A stretch of 64,000 nt of DNA from Candidatus Manganitrophus morganii (GTDB lineage Bacteria; Nitrospirota; Nitrospiria; SBBL01; Manganitrophaceae). Shown piece by piece: positions 37,918-48,922 of the stretch; position 1 is the first letter of the stretch; each line of letters opens with the position of its first letter. Location of the stretch: contig JAJHOH010000001.1 of the NCBI GenBank assembly GCA_021651055.1, positions 3,658,001 to 3,722,000 of the forward strand, in the 5' to 3' direction. Under the pieces are notes generated by a model, which worked only from the letters and a program-made list of their open reading frames with translations, was not told where the DNA came from and made no database searches. A program made the position numbers and the translations under genes.

Positions 37918-38388
37918 ATGCCAAGGCGAAAAGTAGCCGTCAAAAGAGAAGTTCTCCCGGACCAGCGATTCGGCGATCGGCTGGTCTCGAAATTTATCAA
38001 TATGCTGATGCACCAGGGAAAAAAGAGTATTGCTGAAATGGTCTGCTATAGCGCTTTCGAGTTGATCAAGCAGAAGAGCGGTTCGGACCCGATGAAGGTT
38101 TTCAAGGGCGCCGTCGAAAATGTGAAACCGATGGTTGAGGTAAAATCGCGGCGGGTCGGCGGTGCCTCCTACCAGGTTCCTGTTGAAATTCGCCAGAGCC
38201 GCCGAACCACCTTAGCCCTGCGATGGATCACCCTTTACGCAAAACAGCGGGCCGGAAAGAGCATGGAAGAAAAACTGGCCGCCGAGCTGATGGACGCCTC
38301 GAATAATACCGGCGGCGCGGTGAAGAAGCGGGAGGATACCCACAAGATGGCCGAGGCCAACAAGGCCTTCGCGCATTATCGCTGGTAA
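37918..38388 (+). CDS. rpsG: Ribosomal protein S7
   Basis: This 156-aa protein matches the family length: [20 protein letters not shown] at the start and [20 protein letters not shown] in the conserved middle. It nucleates 30S head assembly, and E. coli S7 represses its own operon by binding the rpsL-rpsG junction. The gap here is 51 bases and I saw no close copy of that target. An intrinsic terminator follows it. Confidence 0.98.
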   Translation: MPRRKVAVKREVLPDQRFGDRLVSKFINMLMHQGKKSIAEMVCYSAFELIKQKSGSDPMKVFKGAVENVKPMVEVKSRRVGGASYQVPVEIRQSRRTTLALRWITLYAKQRAGKSMEEKLAAELMDASNNTGGAVKKREDTHKMAEANKAFAHYRW

Positions 38389-38408
38389 TTGTTCAAAGAA
38401 TACCCGTC

Positions 38409-38437
38409 GGGTGAGGGCGCTGCCTTCACCCTTTTTT
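38409..38437 (+). terminator. Intrinsic terminator between rpsG and fusA
   Basis: GGGTGAGGGC (38409-38418) pairs with GCCTTCACCC (38422-38431) around a 3-base loop (one G-T pair), followed directly by TTTTTT (38432-38437). This is a textbook rho-independent terminator inside the str operon. No clear new promoter lies between it and fusA, so it probably acts as an attenuator. Confidence 0.82.
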
Positions 38438-38495
38438 ACTCTATCTCCTCTCGCTTTGAGTGCCGGAGAGGAAAAACAGCGGTAGACAGAGTCCA

Positions 38496-40583
38496 ATGGC
38501 ACGCGAATATCCTTTAGAGAGAACGAGAAACATCGGGATCATGGCCCATATCGACGCCGGAAAAACGACCACGACTGAGCGCATCCTCTACTATACCGGC
38601 GTGACCCACCGCATCGGCGAAGTCGATGAAGGGACCACGACGATGGACTGGATGGAGCAGGAACGGGAGCGCGGAATCACGATTACCTCCGCCGCCACGA
38701 CCTGTTACTGGAAAAACCATCGGATCAACATCATCGATACCCCCGGCCATGTCGATTTCACGATTGAAGTGGAGCGTTCGCTCCGTGTTCTGGACGGCGC
38801 CGTGGCGGTTTTCGATTCCGTGCAAGGGGTCGAGCCGCAGTCCGAGACGGTCTGGCGTCAGGCCGATCGATACAACGTTCCGCGCATCGCGTTCATGAAC
38901 AAAATGGACCGGACCGGCGCCGATTTTTTCGCCAGCGTTCAGTCGATGGTCGATCGGCTTGGAACCCGGCCCGTTCCGATCCAGATCCCGATCGGGAAAG
39001 AAGGGACCTTCCGCGGGCCGGTCGATTTGATCACGATGAAGGCGATTTTCTTCGATGATGAAACGCTCGGCGCAAAATTCGTTGTCGATGAGATCCCGGA
39101 AGATCTCCGCGAAACCGCCCAAGCGTATCGCGACAAGATGATCGAGGCGTTGGCCGACGTCGATGACGCGATCATGGAAAAGTTTTTAAGCGGAGATGCG
39201 ATTGCCCCCGAGGAGATCAAGCGGGCGCTGAGAAAAGGAACACTGGCCATGAAGATCGTTCCGGTCCTCTGCGGCGCTTCTTTTAAGAACAAAGGGGTTC
39301 AGCTTCTGATCGATGCCGTCGTCGACTTTCTCCCCTCTCCGCTCGATGTTCCGCCGGTCAAGGGGATCGATCATAAAACGGGAAACGAGGTCATTCGAAA
39401 CGCCAGCGACAGCGAGCCGTTCTCCGCGCTGGCGTTCAAAATCATGAGCGATCCTTTCGTCGGACAGCTTACTTATTTCAGGGTCTATTCCGGCGTGCTC
39501 CATTCCGGTTCGTACATCTATAACTTGACCAAGGACACGAAGGAGCGAATCGGGCGGCTTTTGAAGATGCACGCCAACAAGCGGGAAGAGATCAAAGAGG
39601 TGTATGCGGGGGATATCGCCGCCGCCGTCGGCCTCAGGAATTCGACGACGGGGGACACCCTCTGCGATGAGAACCACCCGATCCTTCTGGAGGTGATGAA
39701 ATTTCCGGAGCCGGTTATCTCGATGGCGATCGAGCCGAAGACCAAGGCCGATCAGGAGAAGCTCGGCCTCTCGCTCCAGAAGCTCGGGCAGGAAGACCCG
39801 TCGCTCCGGATCTCCAGCGATGAAGAGACTTTGCAAACGATCATCTCCGGGATGGGGGAACTGCACCTTGAGATCATCGTTGATCGTTTGAAGCGGGAAT
39901 TTAAAGTCGAGACCAACGTCGGAAAACCGCAGGTGGCCTATCGCGAAACCATCCAGGCGAAGGCCGAGGCGGAAGGGAAATATATCCGGCAGTCGGGAGG
40001 CCGGGGTCAATACGGCCATGTCTGGCTGACCGTCGAGCCCCAAGAGTCCGGAAAGGGATTCGAGTTCGTCAATAAAATCGTCGGGGGCGCGGTTCCGAAG
40101 GAATATATCCCCGCGGTTGAGAAGGGGGTTCGCGAGGCGATGACCTCCGGCATTGTCGCCGGATATCCGATGGTCGATTTCAAGGTCACCCTCACCGACG
40201 GATCGTACCACGAGGTCGACTCCTCGGAAATGGCGTTTAAGATTGCCGCCTCCATGGGATTCAAGGAGGCAACAAAGCGTGCCAGCCCGGCGTTGCTGGA
40301 GCCGATCATGGATTTAGAGGTCATCGTCCCGGAAGAATACATGGGGGATGTCATCGGAAATCTCAGCTCCAAGCGGGGGAAGATTCTCGGAATGAAAATG
40401 CGGGGCGGGGCGCAGGTGATTTCTGCCCAGGTCCCGCTGGCGGAGATGTTTGGATATGCGACCGATCTTCGGTCGATGACGCAGGGACGGGGTGTCTTTA
40501 CCATGCAATTTGCTCACTACGACGTGGTTCCGAAAAATATCTCGGATGAGATTATTGCAAAGAGCCAAGGGACCGCCGCGTAG
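38496..40583 (+). CDS. fusA: Elongation factor G
   Basis: ATG 38496 gives [20 protein letters not shown]; the frame is open from 38460 but that extension has no homology to EF-G. The 695-aa protein has the P-loop [14 protein letters not shown], switch [11 protein letters not shown] and the NKMDRTGAD motif, then domains II-V ending [12 protein letters not shown]. It drives translocation with GTP hydrolysis. The RBS is weak, so its dose may depend on read-through from rpsG. Confidence 0.98.
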   Translation: MAREYPLERTRNIGIMAHIDAGKTTTTERILYYTGVTHRIGEVDEGTTTMDWMEQERERGITITSAATTCYWKNHRINIIDTPGHVDFTIEVERSLRVLDGAVAVFDSVQGVEPQSETVWRQADRYNVPRIAFMNKMDRTGADFFASVQSMVDRLGTRPVPIQIPIGKEGTFRGPVDLITMKAIFFDDETLGAKFVVDEIPEDLRETAQAYRDKMIEALADVDDAIMEKFLSGDAIAPEEIKRALRKGTLAMKIVPVLCGASFKNKGVQLLIDAVVDFLPSPLDVPPVKGIDHKTGNEVIRNASDSEPFSALAFKIMSDPFVGQLTYFRVYSGVLHSGSYIYNLTKDTKERIGRLLKMHANKREEIKEVYAGDIAAAVGLRNSTTGDTLCDENHPILLEVMKFPEPVISMAIEPKTKADQEKLGLSLQKLGQEDPSLRISSDEETLQTIISGMGELHLEIIVDRLKREFKVETNVGKPQVAYRETIQAKAEAEGKYIRQSGGRGQYGHVWLTVEPQESGKGFEFVNKIVGGAVPKEYIPAVEKGVREAMTSGIVAGYPMVDFKVTLTDGSYHEVDSSEMAFKIAASMGFKEATKRASPALLEPIMDLEVIVPEEYMGDVIGNLSSKRGKILGMKMRGGAQVISAQVPLAEMFGYATDLRSMTQGRGVFTMQFAHYDVVPKNISDEIIAKSQGTAA

Positions 40584-40589
40584 AAGTGA

Positions 40590-40662
40590 GAAGACGTTAA
40601 TCGCTAAACGTGAATTGTTAATCGCTTTGATTTCACGATTCACGAATAACGACTCACGAATA
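40590..40662 (+). repeat. Family C repeat, copy C1 (fusA-tuf gap)
   Basis: The gap is made of repeated words: GTTAATCGC twice and ACGAATAA twice, plus CGCTAAACGTGAA and TCACGATTCACGAATAACGA. The words match those in the secY-adk and rpsK-rpsD gaps. It is AT-rich compared with flanking genes and ends just before the tuf RBS. Confidence 0.65.
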
Positions 40663-40683
40663 ATGATTATTTTGGAGGGATAG

Positions 40684-41874
<1,191 letters not shown>

Positions 41875-41906
41875 CAGGACTTGATCTAAAAAGAAGTAAG
41901 GAAGAA

Positions 41907-41966
41907 GCGAGCGCCGGGCGTGGGGCATCGGAGCATCCTGCGAAGCAGGAGCGCACGGGTCCCACA
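41907..41966 (+). repeat. Family A structured intergenic repeat, copy A2 (before rpsJ)
   Basis: GTGGG (41920-41924) pairs with CCCAC (41961-41965). The inner hairpin is TCCTGC (41936-41941), GAA, GCAGGA (41945-41950). The core GCATCGGAGCA and GCGCACGGGT match other copies. This is the shortest copy and lacks the left-end hairpin seen in A3-A5. The rpsJ start is 20 bases downstream. Confidence 0.75.
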
Positions 41967-41985
41967 TAGAAATAAAGGGAAAAGC

Positions 41986-42291
41986 GTGAATCAGAAAATT
42001 CGAATTCGGTTAAAAGCGTACGACTATCGCGTTCTGGATCAATCGGTCGGGGAGATCGTCGAAACGGTGAGGCGAACCGGTGCCAAGGTGGCCGGTCCGA
42101 TTCCTCTTCCGACGAAGATCAACAAGTATACGGTCCTTCGGTCGCCGCACGTCGATAAGAAGTCCAGGGAGCAGTTTGAGATCCGAACACATAAGCGCCT
42201 CATCGATATTTTGGAACCGACGCCGGAGACGGTCGATGCCCTGATGAAATTGAATCTCTCGGCGGGCGTGAATGTGGAGATCAAGCTTTAA
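41986..42291 (+). CDS. rpsJ: Ribosomal protein S10 (NusE)
   Basis: GTG 41986 gives 101 aa, the normal length, starting [19 protein letters not shown]; the longer open frame includes translated repeat sequence and is rejected. S10 sits in the 30S head and also works with NusB and NusG in antitermination. It heads the S10 operon. AAGGGAAAAGC upstream is a fair site. Confidence 0.97.
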   Translation: MNQKIRIRLKAYDYRVLDQSVGEIVETVRRTGAKVAGPIPLPTKINKYTVLRSPHVDKKSREQFEIRTHKRLIDILEPTPETVDALMKLNLSAGVNVEIKL

Positions 42292-42309
42292 ATAGCGAAG
42301 GTGAGAGAG

Positions 42310-42969
42310 ATGGTAGACGGATTAATCGGATATAAGCTTGGGATGACGCAGGTGTATGACGAGGGGAAGCTCGTTCCCGTCACGGTCATCGAGGTCGGCC
42401 CTTGTAAGGTGGTTCAGATCAAGACGGTCGAAAGGGAAGGTTACCCGTCGGCGCAGCTCTCCTTTGACGAGGTGAAAGAACACCGCGTGACCCAACCGGT
42501 GCGAGGGCATTTCAAACGGGCGAATGTCGCCCCCGCCCGGGTGCTCAGGGAGTTTAAGGGAGACCTCAACGGGATCAGCGTCGGCCAGGTCATTACGGCG
42601 GAGATTTTCCAAAAGGGGGAATTCGTCACCGTGACCGGAACCTCCAAGGGGAAGGGTTTTCAAGGGGTGATGAAGCGGCACCACTATCGGGGCGGTCCTG
42701 CGACACACGGATCGATGTTCCACCGTCGTCCCGGATCGATCGGGGCGAGCTCTTTTCCCTCCCGCGTTTGGAAGAACAAGGGAATGCCGGGCCATATGGG
42801 AAGCGAGCGGGTGACCGCGGAAGGGTTGGAGATCGTCGATGTCCGCGCGGAGGAAAATCTTGTTTTCGTCAAGGGATCGATTCCCGGGAGCGAGAACGGA
42901 TTGGTCCTGATCCATAAGGCAAAGCGGGGGAAGGTCAAAAAGCAGGCGGAGCCGGCTAAGAAAAAATAG
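42310..42969 (+). CDS. rplC: Ribosomal protein L3
   Basis: ATG 42310 gives MVDGLIGYKLGMTQVYDEG, the usual L3 start, 219 aa; GTG 42301 would add three residues. The signature TGTSKGKGFQGVMKRHHYRGG is present in the central loop that reaches the peptidyl-transferase centre; I cite only its ends here (TGTSKG, HHYRGG). L3 initiates 50S assembly. It begins 18 bases after rpsJ. Confidence 0.97.
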   Translation: MVDGLIGYKLGMTQVYDEGKLVPVTVIEVGPCKVVQIKTVEREGYPSAQLSFDEVKEHRVTQPVRGHFKRANVAPARVLREFKGDLNGISVGQVITAEIFQKGEFVTVTGTSKGKGFQGVMKRHHYRGGPATHGSMFHRRPGSIGASSFPSRVWKNKGMPGHMGSERVTAEGLEIVDVRAEENLVFVKGSIPGSENGLVLIHKAKRGKVKKQAEPAKKK

Positions 42970-42986
42970 ATCATTTTGAGGGAACC

Positions 42987-43625
42987 ATGCCTGAAGTAGA
43001 AGTGAAAAATATTCAGAATGAAAAAACGGGGACCATCACCCTGGATGAGCCGATCTTCGGCGCAGCGGTTTCCAAGGGCCTTCTTCATGAGGTGGTTCTG
43101 ATGCAGCAAGCTTCCATGCGCCAGGGGACGGCCTCGACGAAAACGAAGGGTTTTGTCAGCGGCGGCGGAAAGAAGCCGTGGAAGCAGAAGGGAACCGGAC
43201 GGGCCCGGGCGGGATCGAATCGCTCTCCGATTTGGAGGGGCGGGGGAACGACTTTCGGTCCGCTCCCTCGTTCGTATGCGTACGACATTCCTAAAAAGAA
43301 GTCGAGGAAGGCGCTCTTTTCGGCCCTCTCCTCCAAGGTGGAAGAGGGAAAGTTGCTCGTCCTGGAGGATCTTGAGATCTCCGAGCCGAAAACAAAAACG
43401 ATGGTGAATCTGCTCGGACGGCTCGGATTGGACGGGAAGGTCCTCCTCGTCGTCTCGCAAATCCAGGAGAATCTCGATCGTGCGGCGCGCAATATCCCGC
43501 TGGTCAAGATGCTGGAAGTCCGACAATTGAACGTTTATGATCTCCTGCTGGCGGATACGGTCGTCATTACGCGCCGGGATGTCGCCAGGCTGGTAGAGGT
43601 GTGGGGAAACCATGAATCGGCATGA
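42987..43625 (+). CDS. rplD: Ribosomal protein L4
   Basis: This 212-aa protein has the basic extended loop with KKPWKQKGTGRARAGSNRSP, which lines the nascent-chain tunnel, and the GGGTTFGPLPRSY stretch. In E. coli L4 represses the S10 operon; no matching leader is visible here. The 3' end overlaps rplW by 14 bases, implying coupled translation. Confidence 0.97.
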   Translation: MPEVEVKNIQNEKTGTITLDEPIFGAAVSKGLLHEVVLMQQASMRQGTASTKTKGFVSGGGKKPWKQKGTGRARAGSNRSPIWRGGGTTFGPLPRSYAYDIPKKKSRKALFSALSSKVEEGKLLVLEDLEISEPKTKTMVNLLGRLGLDGKVLLVVSQIQENLDRAARNIPLVKMLEVRQLNVYDLLLADTVVITRRDVARLVEVWGNHESA

Positions 43626-43896
43626 TATTATCCTCCGTCCGGTTTTGACGGAGAAGAGCACGCAGCTTCGTGAAGCGCAGAATAAGTACTGTTTTGCGAT
43701 CCGGCGGAATGCGAACAAGAGTGAAGTGAAGCGGGCCGTCGAAGATACCTTGAATGTGAAGGTCAAGGATGTCCGCATCGTGAATGTGCCTGGAAAAGAG
43801 AAACGATTGGGGCGGTTTGTCGGAAAGCGGCCCGATTGGAAGAAGGCGATCGTCACCCTGAAAGAGGGTGAGAAGTTAGCGCTGTTCGAAGGATAA
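43612..43896 (+). CDS. rplW: Ribosomal protein L23
   Basis: The 94-aa length fits L23. It begins MNRHDIILRPVLTEKST and has the KSEVKRAVEDTLNVKVKDVR helix and strand, shown in part by EVKRAVE. It sits at the tunnel exit where SRP and trigger factor bind. The ATG lies inside the end of rplD. Confidence 0.97.
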   Translation: MNRHDIILRPVLTEKSTQLREAQNKYCFAIRRNANKSEVKRAVEDTLNVKVKDVRIVNVPGKEKRLGRFVGKRPDWKKAIVTLKEGEKLALFEG

Positions 43897-43951
43897 TTGC
43901 AAGAGCAGGACGCTTTTCAACAGGTCTCTACCGTATAGAGGTTATTGATCA

Positions 43952-44776
43952 ATGGGAGTAAAGACATACAAGCCAACGTCACCGGGTCGCCGTTCTGCAA
44001 TGGGTTTGACCTTTGAGGAGATTACGAAGACCGAACCCGAAAAGAGTTTGGTTCGCTCGCTTCCCCCTTCGGGCGGAAGAAACAATCGCGGAAAGATCAC
44101 GGTGCGCCATCGCGGCGGCGGACACAAGCGGGCCTACCGGATCATCGATTTCAAGAGAAATAAGTTCGACATCCCCGCCACCGTGGCGTCGATTGAATAC
44201 GATCCGAATCGGTCGGCCCGGATTGCCCTGCTCACCTATGCGGACGGCGAGAAGCGCTATATCATCGCGCCGGACGGTTTAAGGGTGGGGGAGCATCTGA
44301 TGTCGGGACCGAACGCCGAGATTCGGAACGGAAATGCCCTCCCGTTGTCCAACATCCCCGTCGGGAGCATGATTCATAATATTGAGCTGAAGCAGGGAAA
44401 AGGGGGCCAGCTTGCCCGGAGTGCCGGCGCGTCGGCGCAGTTGATGGCGAAAGAGAACGAGTGGGTTCAGATCCGTTTGGGTTCGGGCGAGGTTCGTCTT
44501 GTCCACGCCGCCTGTATGGCGACCATGGGGCAAGTCGGAAATATCGATCATGAAAATTACTCTTTGGGCAAGGCGGGACGAACCCGTTGGTTGGGCCGTC
44601 GGCCGACCGTCCGAGGGGTTGCGATGAACCCGGTCGATCATCCGCACGGCGGAGGAGAAGGAAAGGCCGGTCAGGGGAATCCGCATCCGGTCTCTCCCTG
44701 GGGCCAGTTGACCAAAGGATATAAGACGCGGCGCAGAAAAGACACCGACGCCTTCATTATTAAGAGAAGAAAATAA
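43952..44776 (+). CDS. rplB: Ribosomal protein L2
   Basis: The 274-aa length matches. [14 protein letters not shown] at the start, and the conserved [17 protein letters not shown] near residues 221-237, which includes the histidine near the peptidyl-transferase centre. A family A element fills the gap to rpsS. Confidence 0.98.
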   Translation: MGVKTYKPTSPGRRSAMGLTFEEITKTEPEKSLVRSLPPSGGRNNRGKITVRHRGGGHKRAYRIIDFKRNKFDIPATVASIEYDPNRSARIALLTYADGEKRYIIAPDGLRVGEHLMSGPNAEIRNGNALPLSNIPVGSMIHNIELKQGKGGQLARSAGASAQLMAKENEWVQIRLGSGEVRLVHAACMATMGQVGNIDHENYSLGKAGRTRWLGRRPTVRGVAMNPVDHPHGGGEGKAGQGNPHPVSPWGQLTKGYKTRRRKDTDAFIIKRRK

Positions 44777-44777
44777 A

Positions 44778-44862
44778 GCGAGCGACTGGCTGTGCCAGCG
44801 CGAGCGCGGGGTGTGGGGGCATCGGAGGATTCCTGCGAAGCAGGAACCGCACGGGCCCCACC
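44778..44862 (+). repeat. Family A structured intergenic repeat, copy A3 (before rpsS)
   Basis: The left hairpin is CTGGC (44786-44790), TGT, GCCAG (44794-44798). The outer stem is GTGGGG (44813-44818) with CCCCAC (44856-44861), and the inner hairpin TTCCTGC (44830-44836), GAA, GCAGGAA (44840-44846). This is the most regular copy. It ends 24 bases before the rpsS start. Confidence 0.82.
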
Positions 44863-44885
44863 GAACGATAAACCAAAGGTTAGCG

Positions 44886-45173
44886 ATGCCGAGATCAGTT
44901 AAAAAAGGACCGTTCGTCGACACACATCTGGCGGAAAAAATCGCCAAGATGAACGAATCGAACGACAAAAAGATCCTCAAGACGTGGTCGCGCAGATCGA
45001 CCATTACCCCGGAGATGATCGGACATACCCTCGCCGTCCACAACGGAAAGAAGTTTATCCCGGTCTACATCACGGAAAACATGGTCGGCCACAAGCTCGG
45101 AGAATTTTCGGCGACCCGGTTCTTCAAGGGGCATGGCGCTGCCAAGACGGAAAAGGCGACGGCGTTAAAGTAA
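44886..45173 (+). CDS. rpsS: Ribosomal protein S19
   Basis: ATG 44886 gives [19 protein letters not shown], 95 aa, with the C-terminal [14 protein letters not shown]; the upstream open frame is repeat sequence. S19 sits in the 30S head and contacts the A-site finger. It is in the standard L2-S19-L22 order. Confidence 0.97.
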   Translation: MPRSVKKGPFVDTHLAEKIAKMNESNDKKILKTWSRRSTITPEMIGHTLAVHNGKKFIPVYITENMVGHKLGEFSATRFFKGHGAAKTEKATALK

Positions 45174-45229
45174 CGAATGAGTCAGTGCCGGATTGATCCC
45201 GGTCTGTGCGGTTTAGGAGTGGAGTTCAA

Positions 45230-45787
45230 ATGGAAGCGAAAGCCGTTTTGCGGTACATCCGTGTGGCGCCCCGAAAGGCAAGGTTGGTCGTCGATCTCAT
45301 CCGAGGCAAAAATGCCGCGGAGGCGCTCACGATTCTTAAGTTTACGCCGAGGCACGCCGCCAAGGTGATCGAGAAGGTTTTGAAATCGGCCGTCGCCAAT
45401 GCCGCCCAGAAAGAGATGGGGGATGTCGATGATCTCTGGGTTTCCAAGGCGCTCGTCGACGGAGGCCCGGTGATGAAACGAATGGAGCCGAGGGCGATGG
45501 GACGGGCCAATATTATTCGGAAGCGGACGAGCCATATTACCTTGATCTTATCCGTGGTGGAGATTGCCCCCAAAAAGCCGAAGGCAACGAAGGCAGAACC
45601 GGTTCAGGCGGCGCCTGTTGTGGAAAAGGAAGTTGAAAGCAAGGCCAAGAAGCCGAAAGCCCGTAAAGCCGTCGCCGATAAAGAAACAAAAACGGAGAGT
45701 AAACCGAAGAAGCCGAAAGCCCCCAAGGCAGAGGCGACAAAGAAGAAGGCGGAGAAGAAATCCTCCGCTGCCGAGAAGGAGCAATAA
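45230..45787 (+). CDS. rplV: Ribosomal protein L22 with long basic C-terminal tail
   Basis: ATG 45230 (AGGAGTGGAG upstream) gives 185 aa, where typical L22 is about 110. Residues 1-112 are standard, including [16 protein letters not shown] and the tunnel loop [17 protein letters not shown]. The remaining 70 or so residues are a Lys/Ala/Pro/Glu low-complexity tail with repeated KPKA and AKKPKA motifs. L22 lines the exit tunnel, so the tail would hang outside the ribosome. The stop shares one base with the rpsC ATG. Confidence 0.95.
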   Translation: MEAKAVLRYIRVAPRKARLVVDLIRGKNAAEALTILKFTPRHAAKVIEKVLKSAVANAAQKEMGDVDDLWVSKALVDGGPVMKRMEPRAMGRANIIRKRTSHITLILSVVEIAPKKPKATKAEPVQAAPVVEKEVESKAKKPKARKAVADKETKTESKPKKPKAPKAEATKKKAEKKSSAAEKEQ

Positions 45788-46461
45788 TGGGGCAGAAAGT
45801 TCATCCGATCGGATTCCGATTAGGTTATATCAAAACGTGGAGCTCGCGCTGGTATGCCGAGAAGGACTATGCCAAGCTGCTTCATGAAGATCTGAAGATC
45901 CGGAAGATCGTCAAAAAGAAACTCTACCACGCGGGTGTTGCGCGGGTCGAGATCGAGCGCTCCGGAAATCAGATCCGGATCACCATCCACACCGCCCGGC
46001 CCGGAATCATCATCGGGAGAAAAGGGGCCGAGGTCGACAAGCTCAAGGTCGAGCTCGAAGCGATGACCAAGAAGCAGGTCTACATCAACATCAAAGAGAT
46101 CAAGAAGCCGGAGCTCGACGCGCAACTGGTCGCGGAGAACATCGCCATGCAGTTGGAAAAGCGGGTCGCCTACCGGCGCGCCATGAAGAAAGCGGTCGCC
46201 TCTTCCCTTCGGCTGGGCGCGTTGGGGATCAAGGTCTACTGCGCAGGAAGGTTGGCGGGGGCCGAAATCGCGCGGACCGAGTGGTATCGGGAGGGGCGGG
46301 TTCCGTTGCATACCCTTCGCGCCGATATCGATTTCGGGTTGGCGGAAGCGGCGACGACCATGGGCCAGATCGGCGTGAAGGTTTGGATCTATCGAGGCGA
46401 GATTCTTCCGGAGACGCAAAAAGAGCGAGAATTGGCTGCTGCACGAGGTGAGAGAAGATAA
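45787..46461 (+). CDS. rpsC: Ribosomal protein S3
   Basis: This 224-aa protein begins [18 protein letters not shown] and has the KH motif [17 protein letters not shown], and [11 protein letters not shown]. It is at the mRNA entry site of the 30S subunit. Single-base overlaps with both rplV and rplP indicate translational coupling. Confidence 0.98.
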   Translation: MGQKVHPIGFRLGYIKTWSSRWYAEKDYAKLLHEDLKIRKIVKKKLYHAGVARVEIERSGNQIRITIHTARPGIIIGRKGAEVDKLKVELEAMTKKQVYINIKEIKKPELDAQLVAENIAMQLEKRVAYRRAMKKAVASSLRLGALGIKVYCAGRLAGAEIARTEWYREGRVPLHTLRADIDFGLAEAATTMGQIGVKVWIYRGEILPETQKERELAAARGERR

Positions 46462-46874
46462 TGCTGTCCCCTAAGAAGGTAAAATACCGAAAACGGATGA
46501 AGGGTCGGATGGCCGGCAAGGCGTACCGCGGGTCCGATCTGAGTTTTGGCGAGTTCGGTCTCAAGGCAATGGAGCCGGGCTGGATTACGGCGAGGCAAAT
46601 CGAGGCGGCGCGTATCGCGATGACCCGCTTCGTCAAGCGGGGAGGAAAAATCTGGATTCGCATCTTCCCGGACAAGCCGATTACCAAGAAGCCCGCCGAA
46701 ACGCGTATGGGAAAGGGAAAGGGCGCCCCCGAATATTGGGTGGCGGTGGTCAAGCCGGGCCGGATCATCTACGAGATGGACGGAGTCACCCCCGAGGTGG
46801 CGAAAGAGGCCTTCCGGTTGGCCGCGTACAAGCTTCCGATCGCTACGCAGTTTGTAGCGCGGGGGGAGGAATAA
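46461..46874 (+). CDS. rplP: Ribosomal protein L16
   Basis: The 137-aa length fits. The N-terminus is [17 protein letters not shown] and the core has [20 protein letters not shown], with the arginine that is hydroxylated in some bacteria. It organises the A-site region of the large subunit. The TAATG overlap couples it with rpsC. Confidence 0.97.
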   Translation: MLSPKKVKYRKRMKGRMAGKAYRGSDLSFGEFGLKAMEPGWITARQIEAARIAMTRFVKRGGKIWIRIFPDKPITKKPAETRMGKGKGAPEYWVAVVKPGRIIYEMDGVTPEVAKEAFRLAAYKLPIATQFVARGEE

Positions 46875-46877
46875 GAA

Positions 46878-47099
46878 ATGGCGGATGTAAAGGATTTTAG
46901 AGAGTTGACGGCGGAGGAGCTCTCTCAGAAAGAGAAAGAGCTCCGGAAGGAGCTCTTCAACCTCCGTTTTCAGGCGGTTTCCGGACATGTCGAGAACCCC
47001 AATCGGATCAAGTTGATTAAGCGAGACGTCGCGCGGGTTCTGACCTTTTCTCAAATGAAAAAGAAAGAAGCGACCGAGAAAGAAGGCGCTTCGAAATAG
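46878..47099 (+). CDS. rpmC: Ribosomal protein L29
   Basis: This 73-aa helical-hairpin protein has FRELTAEELSQKEKELRKEL and FNLRFQAVSGHVENPNRI, the L29 signature. It lies beside L23 at the tunnel exit. It starts three bases after rplP, with GGGGAGG inside that gene as its site. Confidence 0.96.
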   Translation: MADVKDFRELTAEELSQKEKELRKELFNLRFQAVSGHVENPNRIKLIKRDVARVLTFSQMKKKEATEKEGASK

Positions 47100-47125
47100 G
47101 ATTCCAGGTGAACGACAAGGAAAAC

Positions 47126-47383
47126 ATGTTGAAAAAGAGAAAAGAATACGTTGGCCAGGTTATCAGCGACAAGATGGAGAAGACTGTCGTCGTCGCGATC
47201 GACCGGATGGTGCAGGATCCTCGATACAAGAAATTTTTAAAGAGAACCAGCAAGCTGAAAGCGCACGATGAGAAAAACGAGGCCCATGTCGGCGATCGGG
47301 TCAAGCTCATCGAGACGCGTCCAATCAGCCGGGAGAAGCGGTGGGTCGTCGTCGAAGTGCTGGAGCGGGCGAAAGAGGTTTAA
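47126..47383 (+). CDS. rpsQ: Ribosomal protein S17
   Basis: I choose ATG 47126 (AAGG five bases upstream), giving 85 aa starting MLKKRKEYVGQVISDKMEK, the common S17 layout; GTG 47108 in frame would add six residues and also has an AGG nearby. The OB-fold core has KTVVVAIDRMVQDPRYKK. It binds 16S helix 11 early in 30S assembly. Confidence 0.94.
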   Translation: MLKKRKEYVGQVISDKMEKTVVVAIDRMVQDPRYKKFLKRTSKLKAHDEKNEAHVGDRVKLIETRPISREKRWVVVEVLERAKEV

Positions 47384-47432
47384 GAAGAAACAATCCAAAA
47401 CGGTTTAATCTTAACGGAAGCGGGTGCTTAGC

Positions 47433-47801
47433 ATGGTACAAATTTACACAATGCTCGATGTCGCTGATAACTCCGGGGCCAAGAAGGTGATGTGCTTCCA
47501 TGTCAAAGGGGGCTCGAAGAAACGTTATGCGCGCCTGGGCGATATCATCGTTGCCACTGTGAAGGAAGCGATCCCACAAGGGAGCGTCAAAAAGGGAGAT
47601 GTGGTGCGGGCGGTGGTGGTCCGGACGACGAAAGAAGTGCGTAGAGACGACGGCTCCTACATCAAGTTCGATCGGAACGCGGCGGTTCTGATCAATGCCC
47701 AGGGAGAACCGATTGGAACGCGTATTTTCGGCCCCGTTGCAAGAGAGCTCCGCTGGAAAAAGTTTACGAAGATTATTTCACTTGCGCCTGAAGTTTTATA
47801 A
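47433..47801 (+). CDS. rplN: Ribosomal protein L14
   Basis: ATG 47433 gives 122 aa, the exact family length, starting [22 protein letters not shown] 47424 is rejected. [23 protein letters not shown] near the end fits, seen as ARELR and KIISLAPE. L14 forms the intersubunit face and binds RsfS in starvation. Confidence 0.97.
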   Translation: MVQIYTMLDVADNSGAKKVMCFHVKGGSKKRYARLGDIIVATVKEAIPQGSVKKGDVVRAVVVRTTKEVRRDDGSYIKFDRNAAVLINAQGEPIGTRIFGPVARELRWKKFTKIISLAPEVL

Positions 47802-47812
47802 AGGATTTGATG

Positions 47813-48163
47813 ATGGGAAAAGCCACTTTACCGTTGCTCAGGACCAAGATTAAGAAAGGCGATATTGTTCATGTGGTCGCCGGCAAAGAAAAAGGAAAAG
47901 AGGGAAAGGTCTTGCAGGTCCTTCCGGATAAGCAGGCCGTTGTTGTTGAAAAGCTGAATCTCTTGAAGAAGCATACCCGGCCGAACCAAAAAAACCCAAA
48001 GGGGGGAATCGTCGAGCGAGAGGGGAGGGTCCATCTCTCGAATGTGATGATTGTCTGCGCAAACTGCGTGAAGCCGAGAAGAATCGGGAGCAAGACGCTG
48101 CCGGACGGAAAGAAGTTGAGGGTCTGCAAATCTTGCGGCGAAGCGCTGGATAAAGAAGCTTAG
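47813..48163 (+). CDS. rplX: Ribosomal protein L24
   Basis: Three start codons lie in a row (TTG 47807, ATG 47810, ATG 47813); AAGGA at 47801-47805 best fits ATG 47813. The 116-aa protein has the KOW motif KKGDIVHVVAGKEKGKEGK and a C-terminal Cys pair region (CANC, CKSC) that may hold zinc, as in some L24s. It is a 50S assembly initiator. Confidence 0.95.
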   Translation: MGKATLPLLRTKIKKGDIVHVVAGKEKGKEGKVLQVLPDKQAVVVEKLNLLKKHTRPNQKNPKGGIVEREGRVHLSNVMIVCANCVKPRRIGSKTLPDGKKLRVCKSCGEALDKEA

Positions 48164-48221
48164 TTTTCGATCGACAGAGATCGGAACACATCTTAAGCGA
48201 GGCGAGGAACGGTAAAGGATC

Positions 48222-48794
48222 ATGAAAACAACCAATAATATTGCGTCAGCCAAAGAACGATACCAGCAGGAAGTGGTTCCTGCGATGATGAAGGAATTTG
48301 GGTATAAGAATCCGATGCAGGTGCCCAAACTCGAAAAAATCGTCGTTAATGTCGGAATGGGAGAGGCGATCTCCAACGTCAAGTTGCTCGATGCGGCGGT
48401 GAAAGAGCTCGGCCAGATTACCGGACAGAGACCGGTCGTCACCAAGGCCAAAAAATCGATCGCCGGATTTAAGCTTCGGGAAGGGATGCCGATCGGCGCC
48501 AAAGTCACCCTTCGGCGGGAGAGAATGTATGAATTTTTGGATCGGCTCCTCAATGCGGCCCTTCCCAGAATTCGTGACTTCAGGGGGATCTCCCTCAAAG
48601 CATTCGACGGAAAAGGAAACTACACCTTGGGAATCAAGGAGCAGTTGATCTTTCCGGAGATTAACTACGATGAGGTGGCTGCGATTCACGGAATGGACAT
48701 TACCATCGTCACCACCGCGACGAACGACACCGAGGGAAGAGCGTTGCTGCGAATTTTCGGTTTCCCCTTCCGCAAACCGAGTGAGCCGAAGTAA
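48222..48794 (+). CDS. rplE: Ribosomal protein L5
   Basis: This 190-aa protein is at the long end for L5. It has [11 protein letters not shown] and [19 protein letters not shown], and it ends with the [12 protein letters not shown] stretch. It binds 5S rRNA and contacts the P-site tRNA. A family A element and a TTG-started S14 gene follow. Confidence 0.97.
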   Translation: MKTTNNIASAKERYQQEVVPAMMKEFGYKNPMQVPKLEKIVVNVGMGEAISNVKLLDAAVKELGQITGQRPVVTKAKKSIAGFKLREGMPIGAKVTLRRERMYEFLDRLLNAALPRIRDFRGISLKAFDGKGNYTLGIKEQLIFPEINYDEVAAIHGMDITIVTTATNDTEGRALLRIFGFPFRKPSEPK

Positions 48795-48817
48795 GTTTTG
48801 GAGTATCACAGATAAAG

Positions 48818-48904
48818 GCGAGGATCGGGCTGAGCCCATCCGAGCCGCGGGGAGTGGGGACGTCGGAGGACCTTCTCTTTGGGTCCACCGGACAGGTCCC
48901 CACA
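48818..48904 (+). repeat. Family A structured intergenic repeat, copy A4 (before rpsN)
   Basis: The outer stem is GTGGGGAC (48854-48861) with GTCCCCAC (48896-48903), 8 bp. The left hairpin is GGGC (48827-48830), TGA, GCCC (48834-48837). The inner pair is GGACC (48868-48872) with GGTCC (48882-48886). It ends 19 bases before the TTG of rpsN. Confidence 0.8.
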
Positions 48905-48922
48905 TAAAAATAGAGGTAGACA

